The position numbers and the translations under genes were made by a program. Positions 7,831-13,728 of a stretch of 42,983 nt of DNA are shown in pieces. Position 1 is the first letter of the stretch; every line of letters begins with the position of its first letter. The stretch is from a virus, in IMG/VR virus record IMGVR_UViG_3300030382_004293, positions 1,156-44,138 of that record. One strand, given 5' to 3'. The notes beneath the pieces were generated by a model. It had not been told where the DNA came from. It searched no databases and saw nothing but the letters and a program-made list of their open reading frames with translations.

Positions 7831-8250
7831 ATGAAAAAAACAACAAACAATACTACTGAAAACATAACAAAACGTGTTGATTTACAAAACTTGTTAGGCA
7901 TTGAGAAAACACAAGTTGTAAAAGAAAATAAACAACTAAGTGAAAAGGCTCAACTAATGAAAGATGTAAACACCGAAATTCATAAACTACTTGTTACTAA
8001 ATATGGAGAATATTACAAAGATATTTCTACCGATATTGTAGTAAAGCAAAAAGACGGCAAATACAATATTAAATCAGTAAGAGGATATTTTTTATTGTTT
8101 CCTAAAAAAGTAACACTTAACACAAAAGAAGGTAAAAAAGCAAATTATGATGGTTTTTCAATTTGCAAACCTACTTTATATGTTAAAGGTGGCTCTAGTT
8201 ACGAGTGTTTAGATTTTACTGAACAAGGTAAAACAACATTCAATGACTAA
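7831..8250 (+). CDS. Hypothetical protein, first gene of rightward operon
   Basis: A 139-aa protein. The start at ATG 7831 is preferred because GAAAGG lies 9 bases upstream; an earlier in-frame ATG at 7795 has none. The first 60 residues are charged and helical, and the second half is beta-rich (DIVVKQKDGKYNIKSVRGYF, then a Gly/Ser-containing end). No family is recognised. It is followed by its own terminator at 8279-8312, so it forms a single-gene unit that may be the strongest early transcript. Confidence 0.65.
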   Translation: MKKTTNNTTENITKRVDLQNLLGIEKTQVVKENKQLSEKAQLMKDVNTEIHKLLVTKYGEYYKDISTDIVVKQKDGKYNIKSVRGYFLLFPKKVTLNTKEGKKANYDGFSICKPTLYVKGGSSYECLDFTEQGKTTFND

Positions 8251-8278
8251 TTAACAATAACACAACATAAAAACACTA

Positions 8279-8312
8279 AGCCCTTATCAATTAATTTTGG
8301 TAAGGGTTTTTT
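8279..8312 (+). terminator. Rho-independent terminator after the first rightward gene
   Basis: A stem CCCTTATCA (8281-8289) with TGGTAAGGG (8298-8306), eight Watson-Crick pairs plus one G-T pair, is followed by TTTTTTG. It ends the 7831-8250 transcript or lets only part of it through to the genes that follow. Confidence 0.8.
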
Positions 8313-8340
8313 GTTATATGTCAATTCGAGGTACTGAAAT

Positions 8341-8592
8341 ATGAAATTGAATATTAATGAAAAGAAGTATAATGTAAAGAAAAGGCAAGTCGATACTGAT
8401 TCATATGATTTGATTGTTACACCAAAGAAAAGGACTTGCTTTGCGTGTAAGAAGGGTTTTGATTCAGTTGGTAATGAAACACTTGCTTGGTATGATGATG
8501 AAGGTTTTTATAGAATAAAGTATTTCTGTAATAAAGATTACAGACTTGCAAGAATGTTATTAATTGAAGCAAAAAGGAAAGCATTTGATTAA
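8341..8592 (+). CDS. Small hypothetical protein with CxxC
   Basis: An 83-aa protein with a CFAC motif near residue 33 and a further Cys around residue 63 (YFCNKDYRLARML), which could bind zinc together. The ribosome site GAGGT is 8 bases before the ATG. Its last codons and stop form the 5' arm of the long RNA stem at 8587-8703. No family is recognised. Confidence 0.6.
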   Translation: MKLNINEKKYNVKKRQVDTDSYDLIVTPKKRTCFACKKGFDSVGNETLAWYDDEGFYRIKYFCNKDYRLARMLLIEAKRKAFD

Positions 8593-8703
8593 TTGAGAGC
8601 CAATAACTGGTCCTGTAAGTCCTAGCTATATATTGTAAGACCTGCGCAATGCGGTGGCTGTATATACTATAGGCAAAGGAATATGTGAGGCTCTCAGTTA
8701 ATC
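8587..8703 (+). ncRNA. Candidate structured RNA of unknown class
   Basis: A 15-nt arm GATTAATTGAGAGCC (8587-8601) pairs with GGCTCTCAGTTAATC (8689-8703): 14 Watson-Crick pairs and one G-U. Inside, CCTA...TATATA pairs with TATATA...TAGG around 8620-8674, capped by a GC-rich hairpin at 8640-8655 (ACC-T-GC / GCGGT, loop GCAAT). The insert is much less A/T-biased than its surroundings and contains no credible ORF. The 5' arm includes the stop codon of the gene at 8341. The element ends about 30 bases before the next start. It does not match any riboswitch, ribozyme or tRNA pattern I know. Confidence 0.5.
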
Positions 8704-8734
8704 GTAAAAGAAAAGAAAAGGAAAGGAAAAGGAA

Positions 8735-9076
8735 ATGGAATGGAACAGTAATCCAACATGGCAGGAAGCATTAAATGAACTAACTGATAAAGAAGTTGAT
8801 GATGCATTATTTAAAAGAAAAAAGTATCAATTTCTGAAATATCCAGTAATAAAACTGAATAAAGAAATGTCTTACAGGTGTGTTGAAGTAGAAATTTATG
8901 GAAGTGAGCCCAGAGTAAATTACTTGCTTCAGTGTAAATGGTGGCAAGATGATGAATGGGTTGATGTAACTGATTTGACTGAACTGAAGATATGGGAACA
9001 CGCTGAACTTGTTAATGCGTTACATAAGCATTATCCTGATTATCCAATTGACCATCTTGAAGGGAGGTTTGTGTAA
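8735..9076 (+). CDS. Hypothetical protein
   Basis: A 113-aa acidic protein preceded by a purine tract with several AAGG ribosome sites. The sequence is rich in Trp (WW at about residue 70 and single Trp elsewhere), with a beta-like middle (RCVEVEIYGSEPRVNYLL) and a helical C-terminus (ELVNALHKHYPDYP). Its stop overlaps the next start as TAATG, indicating coupled translation. No family is recognised. It begins the dense run of small early genes. Confidence 0.65.
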   Translation: MEWNSNPTWQEALNELTDKEVDDALFKRKKYQFLKYPVIKLNKEMSYRCVEVEIYGSEPRVNYLLQCKWWQDDEWVDVTDLTELKIWEHAELVNALHKHYPDYPIDHLEGRFV

Positions 9077-9459
9077 TGAACAAGATAACTAGGACAGTAG
9101 AAATATCAGATGAAATGATTGAAGATATACTCTGCTCTGCATTTGAAGGTGGCATAACATATTGGGCAGAAAATATTAGCTGTAAAGATAATGATGATAT
9201 GAAGAAGGTTGGTGGCTGGAAACACGAGTATTTAACAAAAACAAAGAAAAAAGATGCTGTAATGTTTATACACGATGCTTATGATGGCGACAAACACCCA
9301 ATAACAAAGAAATCTATCATTGATGCATTACAGAAGATGGATAATCCTAAATATCAATATACAAAAGCATTAAACAGAATATTGATTGGACAATCAGATG
9401 CTGATGATGCAGATATAGTAGTACAAACTGCTTGCTTTGGGGAGGTGGTCTATGGATAA
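9076..9459 (+). CDS. Conserved-type phage hypothetical protein
   Basis: A 127-aa protein. Its N-terminal ISDEMIEDILCSAFEGGITY and C-terminal DADIVVQTACFGEVVYG match, from memory, a family of short phage proteins of unknown function found in many phages: a helix with a 'GG.tYW' motif and a C-terminal 'DAd.ivQ.A.FGe.vyG'. Start and stop overlap with neighbours (TAATG at the front, 8 bases at the back). The function is unknown and likely early. Confidence 0.7.
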   Translation: MNKITRTVEISDEMIEDILCSAFEGGITYWAENISCKDNDDMKKVGGWKHEYLTKTKKKDAVMFIHDAYDGDKHPITKKSIIDALQKMDNPKYQYTKALNRILIGQSDADDADIVVQTACFGEVVYG

Positions 9460-9757
9460 TGACTATTTATATCACTGCAAAGGCTGTGAGAAGCCTGATA
9501 AAGAATATCCTAACAAAGATATTAAATGTGATGAATGTAAAGGAACAGGTGGAGATTGCTGGAAATGTGAGGGATATGGTGAGTATTTACCAAGAACATC
9601 AGTAAAGTATCATATGTGGTCAAGAAATGATGCTTATGGTATATATACAGGATTATACTGTGATAAATGTTATGATGACCCACATAAATATACTTACAGA
9701 AAAGATGAATACTATGACCCAGCTTATGCTGGAGAAAATATGGAACCAGATGAATAA
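9452..9757 (+). CDS. Cys-rich DnaJ-type zinc-finger protein
   Basis: A 101-aa protein from ATG 9452, chosen over an upstream TTG because GGGGAGG lies just before it. It has CxxC pairs at CKGC, CDEC, CWKC and CDKC. The pair of motifs CDECKGTGG and CWKCEGYGEY resembles the CxxCxGxG zinc repeats of DnaJ. It lacks a J domain, so it is not a co-chaperone by itself; a protein- or nucleic-acid-binding zinc protein is more likely. Its start overlaps the upstream gene by 8 bases. Confidence 0.65.
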   Translation: MDNDYLYHCKGCEKPDKEYPNKDIKCDECKGTGGDCWKCEGYGEYLPRTSVKYHMWSRNDAYGIYTGLYCDKCYDDPHKYTYRKDEYYDPAYAGENMEPDE

Positions 9758-9777
9758 AATAAACAAAGGAGAACACA

Positions 9778-10044
9778 ATGAAAACAAATGACATAAAAAA
9801 AGGCACAAACATAAGAACAAAACAGCTTGGTGTGTCTGTTAGTGGAGTAATGATGGATAGTTTGAAGGGTAACACACGATTAATCAAAACATTCGGCTCT
9901 GAAATAGGTATGTTTGATGAAGTTGGTAGTGTATATGCAACAGATATAGTAATGGCTGAGAATAGTGAAGGTATATGGGAAGATGTTGAATATACTGATA
10001 AACAAGTACAATCAATAAAAATGAGAGAACAGTTTGGATTTTAA
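9778..10044 (+). CDS. Small conserved-type phage protein (88 aa)
   Basis: The protein opens MKTNDIKKGTNIRTKQLG and contains the phrase GSVYATDIV. From memory this fits a widespread family of ~70-90-aa phage proteins ('MktnDIkkGtrv...GSvya.dI') that look like small beta-barrels with an SH3/KOW character. The function is unknown. AAAGGAG precedes the ATG by 6-7 bases. Confidence 0.7.
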   Translation: MKTNDIKKGTNIRTKQLGVSVSGVMMDSLKGNTRLIKTFGSEIGMFDEVGSVYATDIVMAENSEGIWEDVEYTDKQVQSIKMREQFGF

Positions 10045-10064
10045 ACAACATAAAGGAGAATGAA

Positions 10065-10355
10065 ATGTCACAGATTAATAGAAATGATGAGTTATTAGCA
10101 AATATAACTGATAACATAAGGAAAATAGACAATGTAAATGATTTAAGATTATTGTCAAAGGAAATAAAAGAGCAAAGAAATTACATTGGAAGAACAATAG
10201 GTAATCAGTTGCAGAGAGGAGATAAGGTAAGAGTTAATAGTGGAACAGGCATTGAATATGGAGAGGTAATAAAAGTCAATAGAACAAGAGCAGTTGTAAA
10301 TATTGATGATAGACAATGGAATGTTCCATTTTCAATGATAACAAAGGAGATATAA
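10065..10355 (+). CDS. Small protein with KOW/SH3-like C-terminus
   Basis: A 96-aa protein. The N-terminal 45 residues are helical (LRLLSKEIKEQRNYIGRTI). The C-terminal 50 residues (GDKVRVNSGTGIEYGEVIKV, then NRTRAVVNI and WNVPFSMI) look like a KOW/SH3-like barrel of the type that binds RNA or ribosomal and transcription factors. AAAGGAG lies before the ATG. It ends directly at the ATG of the next gene. The function is not known. Confidence 0.65.
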   Translation: MSQINRNDELLANITDNIRKIDNVNDLRLLSKEIKEQRNYIGRTIGNQLQRGDKVRVNSGTGIEYGEVIKVNRTRAVVNIDDRQWNVPFSMITKEI

Positions 10356-10658
10356 ATGAGTAAAAAAGAAGATTACAGTATATCATCATTGATTATTGAT
10401 GCCTGTAATACATACGATGAAGAAATAGAGCATTATGATGATGAAAATGATGCAATACACGAGATAGCAGATGGTGCTGTGCCTATATATTACTATGATA
10501 TTGGTCGTTATGCAGCAAGTGAAAGTTGGCTTATGACAGAAATACCTGAAATTAATCCAAATGGTAATGCACACGACCAAATACAGGCAAATATATATCA
10601 AGCAGTCTGTGAAGGATTATATGAACATATAGCAGAAAAGGAGAAAGAAGATGAATAA
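10356..10658 (+). CDS. Acidic small hypothetical protein
   Basis: A 100-aa protein with many Asp/Glu (EEIEHYDDENDAIHEIADG) and a Tyr-rich patch (PIYYYDIGRYAA). From memory it resembles a class of phage proteins with the pattern 'I.E.ADs.vPiYysdi...a' whose role is unknown. It has AAAGGAG before the start and overlaps the next gene by 8 bases. Confidence 0.65.
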   Translation: MSKKEDYSISSLIIDACNTYDEEIEHYDDENDAIHEIADGAVPIYYYDIGRYAASESWLMTEIPEINPNGNAHDQIQANIYQAVCEGLYEHIAEKEKEDE

Positions 10659-10920
10659 ACACGATATAGAGAAAATAGTAAGATGGGCAGTTGATTCTGA
10701 TTTACAACAATTTTCAGAAGATGCTTATGGAATAACAGGGAGTGCGTTTGATAGGATGAATCAAGGAGATGACTATCTTGTAGGAAAATTTAAACAGATG
10801 CAATCAAACTTTATTATGTGGATTGCAGGGTTAAGCGATATAAACAGAGGTCGGTTAATCCGAGCAATAAACAAACAAAAAACACTTAACGATGTATTAA
10901 ATAAAACAAAAGGAGAATAA
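10651..10920 (+). CDS. Small hypothetical protein (89 aa)
   Basis: An all-helical-looking protein with a central hydrophobic segment (FIMWIAGLSDINRGRLIRAI) and basic C-terminus. A strong AAAAGGAG site lies inside the end of the previous gene. No family is recognised. It lies in the tightly packed early block with 1-bp spacing to the next gene. Confidence 0.6.
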   Translation: MNKHDIEKIVRWAVDSDLQQFSEDAYGITGSAFDRMNQGDDYLVGKFKQMQSNFIMWIAGLSDINRGRLIRAINKQKTLNDVLNKTKGE

Positions 10921-10921
10921 G

Positions 10922-11104
10922 ATGGAAATAACAAAAGAACAATGGGATGAATACAGAGATGTACAAGATAGTGGTATGTATAATATGTATGACCCAAATG
11001 CAAGAGCAATGACTGATTTGTCAAAACAGGAGTGGATTCATATAATGGAGAACTACTCAGAACTTAAAACAAAACACGAAGGAGAACAAGATGATAACAA
11101 GTAA
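10922..11104 (+). CDS. Small conserved-type phage protein (60 aa)
   Basis: A 60-aa protein whose pattern EITKEQWDEYRDVQDSGMYN, then MYDPNARAMTDLSKQEW and IMENYSEL recalls a very common short phage family ('iTkeqy..y..Vq.SGlyNMfdp.ar..tgls...y..im.nY..L'). The family's function is unknown to me. AAAGGAG precedes the start. The last 14 bases overlap the ParB-fold gene. Confidence 0.75.
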   Translation: MEITKEQWDEYRDVQDSGMYNMYDPNARAMTDLSKQEWIHIMENYSELKTKHEGEQDDNK

Positions 11105-11834
11105 ATATGTAAAAACAGGAGAAACAAAGAAATACTCAACATTTATATCACCAGCTCATCAGAGAGATATAAAGAACAGCAGTATTAAGTCCATAATGGA
11201 GAGTATGAAAGAACATGGAATAATATCAGCTGTTTCTGTGAGAAAATCATTAAAACATAGGGGTAAACTTGAGGTATTTGATGGTCAGCACACAGTTGAG
11301 GCCTGCAAGAGATTAAGTCTTCCAGTTATATACTGTGAATTTACAGATATAAGTAATAAGGCTATGATTTCACTTAATGGTTCATCTAAAAAATGGCCGA
11401 TGAAAGCCTATCTTAAGTTTGGAGTAACAGATGGTATTAAGGATTACATCTTTCTTGATAGAATATACAGAAAAGAAAGATTACCATTAACTGCTCTTAT
11501 AATGATGTATGGTGGAGCTTATGGAAACAAATCATTTAAAGACTTAAAATGGAGAGGTCTTACTATTCCTAGAGGCAACACAATACTGGAATACATAAAA
11601 GAGATTGAAACTACATTCAATATCAAACACGTTAGATTTGCAAGATTCATATGGGGATTTGGTAAAGTAATTGATTCAGGTAAATATGACCACGATAGAA
11701 TGATATATCAACTAGGTAAATGCTCAAGTATGCTAACAAAACAAGCAAATCCAGAGGGTTATACAGCAAATATTGAAATGGTATACAACTATGGGGTATC
11801 AAAAGAAAACAGAGTACAATTCACACAAAAATAA
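11091..11834 (+). CDS. ParB-like nuclease-fold protein
   Basis: A 247-aa protein. The N-terminal ~90 residues fit the ParB/sulfiredoxin-like fold: basic AHQRDIKNSSIKSIMESMKE, then a strand/turn and the hallmark VFDGQHTVEACKRL at residues 62-75, followed by LPVIYCEF. The rest is a helical extension seen in phage ParB-like proteins, with no obvious helix-turn-helix. In phages such stand-alone ParB folds are often DNA-binding, ATP/CTP-binding or regulatory rather than true segregation factors, and no parA or parS is visible here. The ribosome site is GAAGGAG, and it overlaps the previous gene by 14 bases. Confidence 0.75.
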   Translation: MITSKYVKTGETKKYSTFISPAHQRDIKNSSIKSIMESMKEHGIISAVSVRKSLKHRGKLEVFDGQHTVEACKRLSLPVIYCEFTDISNKAMISLNGSSKKWPMKAYLKFGVTDGIKDYIFLDRIYRKERLPLTALIMMYGGAYGNKSFKDLKWRGLTIPRGNTILEYIKEIETTFNIKHVRFARFIWGFGKVIDSGKYDHDRMIYQLGKCSSMLTKQANPEGYTANIEMVYNYGVSKENRVQFTQK

Positions 11835-11845
11835 GGAGAAATAAA

Positions 11846-12445
11846 ATGGGAATGGATGTATATGGAAAAAATCCAAAACAGAATAAAACAAGAGATGAAT
11901 TTCCTGTGTTTGATAGATTCAAAAAAATGGAAGAAGCTGATAAATTCGAACAAAAATGGAAAGAACTTGAAGATGAAAAACTAAGTGAACAGTATATTAA
12001 TGAAATGGAAGCCTATGAGAACTCAAATCCAGGGTATTATTTCAGAAATAGCTGTTGGGGGTGGCGACCACTATGGAACTATTGCTATACAATCGCAGAT
12101 GACATAATAACTGAAGAGGTATTTAACAGTGGTCATCATAATAACAGAGCAGGACTAAATGATAAAGATGCAAAGCTACTTGGGAATAGATTGATGGAGC
12201 ATATTGCTGATGGTAGAACGATTGAATATCAAGCTGAATATGAACAATACTTAAATGACCTTCCTGATGATGATTGTATTATGTGTAAGGGCAACAATAG
12301 AGGTAATAGGAAAAGGAAAGACTGTAAAAGTTGCAATGGTACAGGCAAAGGAACTAACTTTAACAAATCATATCCATTTGATGTAGAAAATGTTGAAGAA
12401 TTTGCATTGTTCTGTATTGAAAGTGGAGGGTTTGAGATATGCTAA
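11846..12445 (+). CDS. Conserved-type phage protein with zinc knuckles
   Basis: A 199-aa protein. It starts MGMDVYGKNP and has YFRNSCWGWRPLWNYC (about residues 65-80), then CIMCKGN...CKSCNGTGKG (147-172), and ends VEEFALFCIESGGFEIC. This series matches, from memory, a widespread phage family of unknown function with an optional DnaJ-type CxxCxGxG zinc site in the middle. Here the zinc insert is present. An AAGGAG site precedes the ATG, and the end overlaps the next gene by 7 bases. Confidence 0.75.
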   Translation: MGMDVYGKNPKQNKTRDEFPVFDRFKKMEEADKFEQKWKELEDEKLSEQYINEMEAYENSNPGYYFRNSCWGWRPLWNYCYTIADDIITEEVFNSGHHNNRAGLNDKDAKLLGNRLMEHIADGRTIEYQAEYEQYLNDLPDDDCIMCKGNNRGNRKRKDCKSCNGTGKGTNFNKSYPFDVENVEEFALFCIESGGFEIC

Positions 12446-12714
12446 AACTAACAAAACAAATGAAAGCTGATATAAGAAAACTGAGAGAACAAGACATAAT
12501 AGTATGTGATTCTTGTGGCTTAGATGATATGGCTGAAAAAATATGGGTTGATGTTAACAGCTATATATCAATCGATGGAGAATCATACTATAAATATGAT
12601 GAAGCCACAGACGGAAGTACACCTCAGTATTGGTGTAATGAATGCGATGAAGAGGCATCGCCTGTTCATATATCAGAATATAAAGGAGATAAAGATGCCG
12701 AACAGAAAAGCTAA
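12439..12714 (+). CDS. Small zinc-binding hypothetical protein
   Basis: A 91-aa acidic protein with two CxxC pairs (VCDSCGLDDMA near residues 22-32 and WCNECDEEA near 64-72), which form a likely four-Cys zinc site. Its start overlaps the previous gene and uses GGAGGG as ribosome site. Its last 20 bases overlap the next small gene. No function is assigned. Confidence 0.65.
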   Translation: MLKLTKQMKADIRKLREQDIIVCDSCGLDDMAEKIWVDVNSYISIDGESYYKYDEATDGSTPQYWCNECDEEASPVHISEYKGDKDAEQKS

Positions 12715-12802
12715 AGAACGTAAGATGGAACGTAAACAAAGACACGAAGCGATTAAACGCTGGAAACGTGAACAAAAGAAACTGAAAAAGGAGAAAAAAT
12801 GA
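12695..12802 (+). CDS. Very basic small protein (35 aa)
   Basis: A 35-residue peptide beginning MPNRKAKERKMERKQRHEAI. It is mostly Lys/Arg, with a strong AAAGGAG site 6 bases upstream. From memory, similar 'MPNrn.KakeRk' peptides are frequent in phages. The composition suggests nucleic-acid or ribosome binding. It overlaps the previous gene by 20 bases and the next by 4 (ATGA). Confidence 0.65.
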   Translation: MPNRKAKERKMERKQRHEAIKRWKREQKKLKKEKK

Positions 12803-12924
12803 AATTTAATTTAGATAAATTTACAAAAGTATTCAGAGATTTAGGATTACTACAAAGAGCTGGAATAAGTGGTAAGAAAATAAAGAATATACTTAAATCA
12901 AAATACAGAAAGGATAAGAAATGA
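12799..12924 (+). CDS. Small basic hypothetical protein (41 aa)
   Basis: A 41-residue frame (MKFNLDKFTKVFRDLGLLQR, then AGISGKKIKNILKSKYRKDKK) joined to the previous gene through ATGA and to the next by 4 bases. AAAAGGAG precedes it. The peptide could be a small helix-turn-helix-like DNA binder, but it is too short to be sure. Confidence 0.6.
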   Translation: MKFNLDKFTKVFRDLGLLQRAGISGKKIKNILKSKYRKDKK

Positions 12925-13106
12925 GCAAATTATTTAATATAATGCAGGATTTTCTTGATGATGGTGGAACAGAGCTTGGTTATTCACATTATGATATGCC
13001 TAACCTTGCTGATATAAGTTCGATACTTGAAAACTCTGTTAAAGTATGGGAATATCACGGAATGTCAGAAAGAGAATATTATACAACTGGAAAGGATGGA
13101 ATCTAA
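12921..13106 (+). CDS. Small hypothetical protein (61 aa)
   Basis: A 61-aa acidic protein with ribosome site AAAGGA. It overlaps the previous gene (ATGA) and hands over to the next as TAATG. The sequence has an amphipathic start (MSKLFNIMQDFLDDGG) and a short tyrosine-rich end. No family is recognised. Confidence 0.6.
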   Translation: MSKLFNIMQDFLDDGGTELGYSHYDMPNLADISSILENSVKVWEYHGMSEREYYTTGKDGI

Positions 13107-13174
13107 TGATTGGATGGATTGCAACAGCTGTATTGATATTGTTGATTATTGAAATTGTTAACGAAAAAAGATAA
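13106..13174 (+). CDS. Single-span membrane micropeptide (22 aa)
   Basis: A 22-residue frame, MIGWIATAVLILLIIEIVNE followed by KR. It is almost entirely one hydrophobic helix with a charged C-terminus, typical of a single-pass membrane peptide. Its ATG overlaps the previous stop (TAATG) and AAAGGA lies 10 bases upstream. Such peptides are often missed by gene callers. It could act as a membrane or lysis-timing factor, but nothing in the sequence proves a function. Confidence 0.5.
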   Translation: MIGWIATAVLILLIIEIVNEKR

Positions 13175-13196
13175 ATATAAACAGAAAGGAGTTTTA

Positions 13197-13367
13197 ATGG
13201 ATATTGTGCGTGAATTGTTAAGTAATATGGATGATGATACAAAGAATAGTATTTATTTGCGTGAAATTGCGCTTTTAATGGGAGAAATAGATGCGCTTAA
13301 GGGTACAATAAGGGTTAAAGAAGAACTCTTGAAAAACTACGAAAAACAAATAGGAGATAAAAAATGA
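13197..13367 (+). CDS. Small hypothetical helical protein (56 aa)
   Basis: The start at ATG 13197 is preferred because AAAGGAG sits right before it; an in-frame ATG at 13149 has none and would overlap the micropeptide. The 56 residues form one long charged helix (ALKGTIRVKEELLKNYEKQI), likely a coiled coil. It overlaps the next gene as ATGA. Confidence 0.55.
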   Translation: MDIVRELLSNMDDDTKNSIYLREIALLMGEIDALKGTIRVKEELLKNYEKQIGDKK

Positions 13368-13513
13368 CAAATACGAGAGAAGAAATATTAGCTGAAATAA
13401 ATGCGCTGAAAATAATGGTTTTTGATTTATGGGAAACACATTATGGAGAGGTCGAAACAGATACATATGACGCATTCAAGAAAAATATAATAAAAAAGAT
13501 GAAAAATAATTAA
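13364..13513 (+). CDS. Small hypothetical protein (49 aa)
   Basis: A 49-residue frame coupled to the previous gene by ATGA, with AGGAG upstream. The sequence (REEILAEINALKIMVFDLWE, then a basic end IIKKMKNN) is helical and may dimerise. It is the last gene before a short gap with an inverted repeat. No family is recognised. Confidence 0.55.
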   Translation: MTNTREEILAEINALKIMVFDLWETHYGEVETDTYDAFKKNIIKKMKNN

Positions 13514-13518
13514 CAAGA

Positions 13519-13551
13519 TATGTATATTTATGTTTATATTACATATACATA
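13519..13551. promoter_or_regulatory. Inverted repeat upstream of the RHH-like gene
   Basis: Perfect 9-base arms TATGTATAT (13519-13527) and ATATACATA (13543-13551) flank a 15-base spacer containing TATATT. The site lies in the only sizeable gap of this block, just before the ribbon-helix-helix-like gene. An operator for that protein, possibly autoregulatory, with an internal promoter is plausible. The simple A/T composition lowers confidence. Confidence 0.4.
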
Positions 13552-13578
13552 CCGAGAGATAATAGAAGGGAGTTATTA

Positions 13579-13728
13579 ATGAGTGATAAGACTACATATA
13601 TTATAAAAGATATAGATAGAAATACGTGGATGAAGTTCAGAGCTAAGTGTTTGACAAATGGATACAGTTCTGCAGCTGTTGTGCTGCGAGATTTAATTAA
13701 AAAATACTCAAAAGGAACAATTGAGTGA
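13579..13728 (+). CDS. Ribbon-helix-helix-like small protein
   Basis: A 49-aa protein. The pattern of a short strand, then DIDRNTWMKFRAKCLTNGYS and AAVVLRDLIKKYS, fits the ribbon-helix-helix (CopG/Arc-like) fold used by small dimeric DNA-binding repressors. GGGAG precedes the ATG. Its stop overlaps the GTG start of the exonuclease gene. An inverted repeat lies just upstream. Regulation of the downstream recombination genes is a reasonable inference. Confidence 0.6.
   Translation: MSDKTTYIIKDIDRNTWMKFRAKCLTNGYSSAAVVLRDLIKKYSKGTIE

Noticed and set aside
8595-8695. Possible tRNA, because 7-bp ends GAGAGCC/GGCTCTC resemble an acceptor stem.
   Set aside because: The stem extends to 15 bp, the insert is too long and no T-loop (GTTCRANNC) or anticodon arm is found; kept as an unassigned RNA.
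8706-8733. Purine-only tract (AAAAG/AAAGG units) as a repeat or origin element.
   Set aside because: It is short and best explained as stacked ribosome-binding purines before the ATG at 8735.
11091-11834. Plasmid-type partition system from the ParB-like protein.
   Set aside because: No parA gene or parS repeats, and the C-terminal part lacks an obvious helix-turn-helix.
9522-13475. Several minus-strand open frames in the early block with hydrophobic, His/Tyr/Ile-rich products.
   Set aside because: They are antisense shadows of well-supported plus-strand genes and lack ribosome sites.
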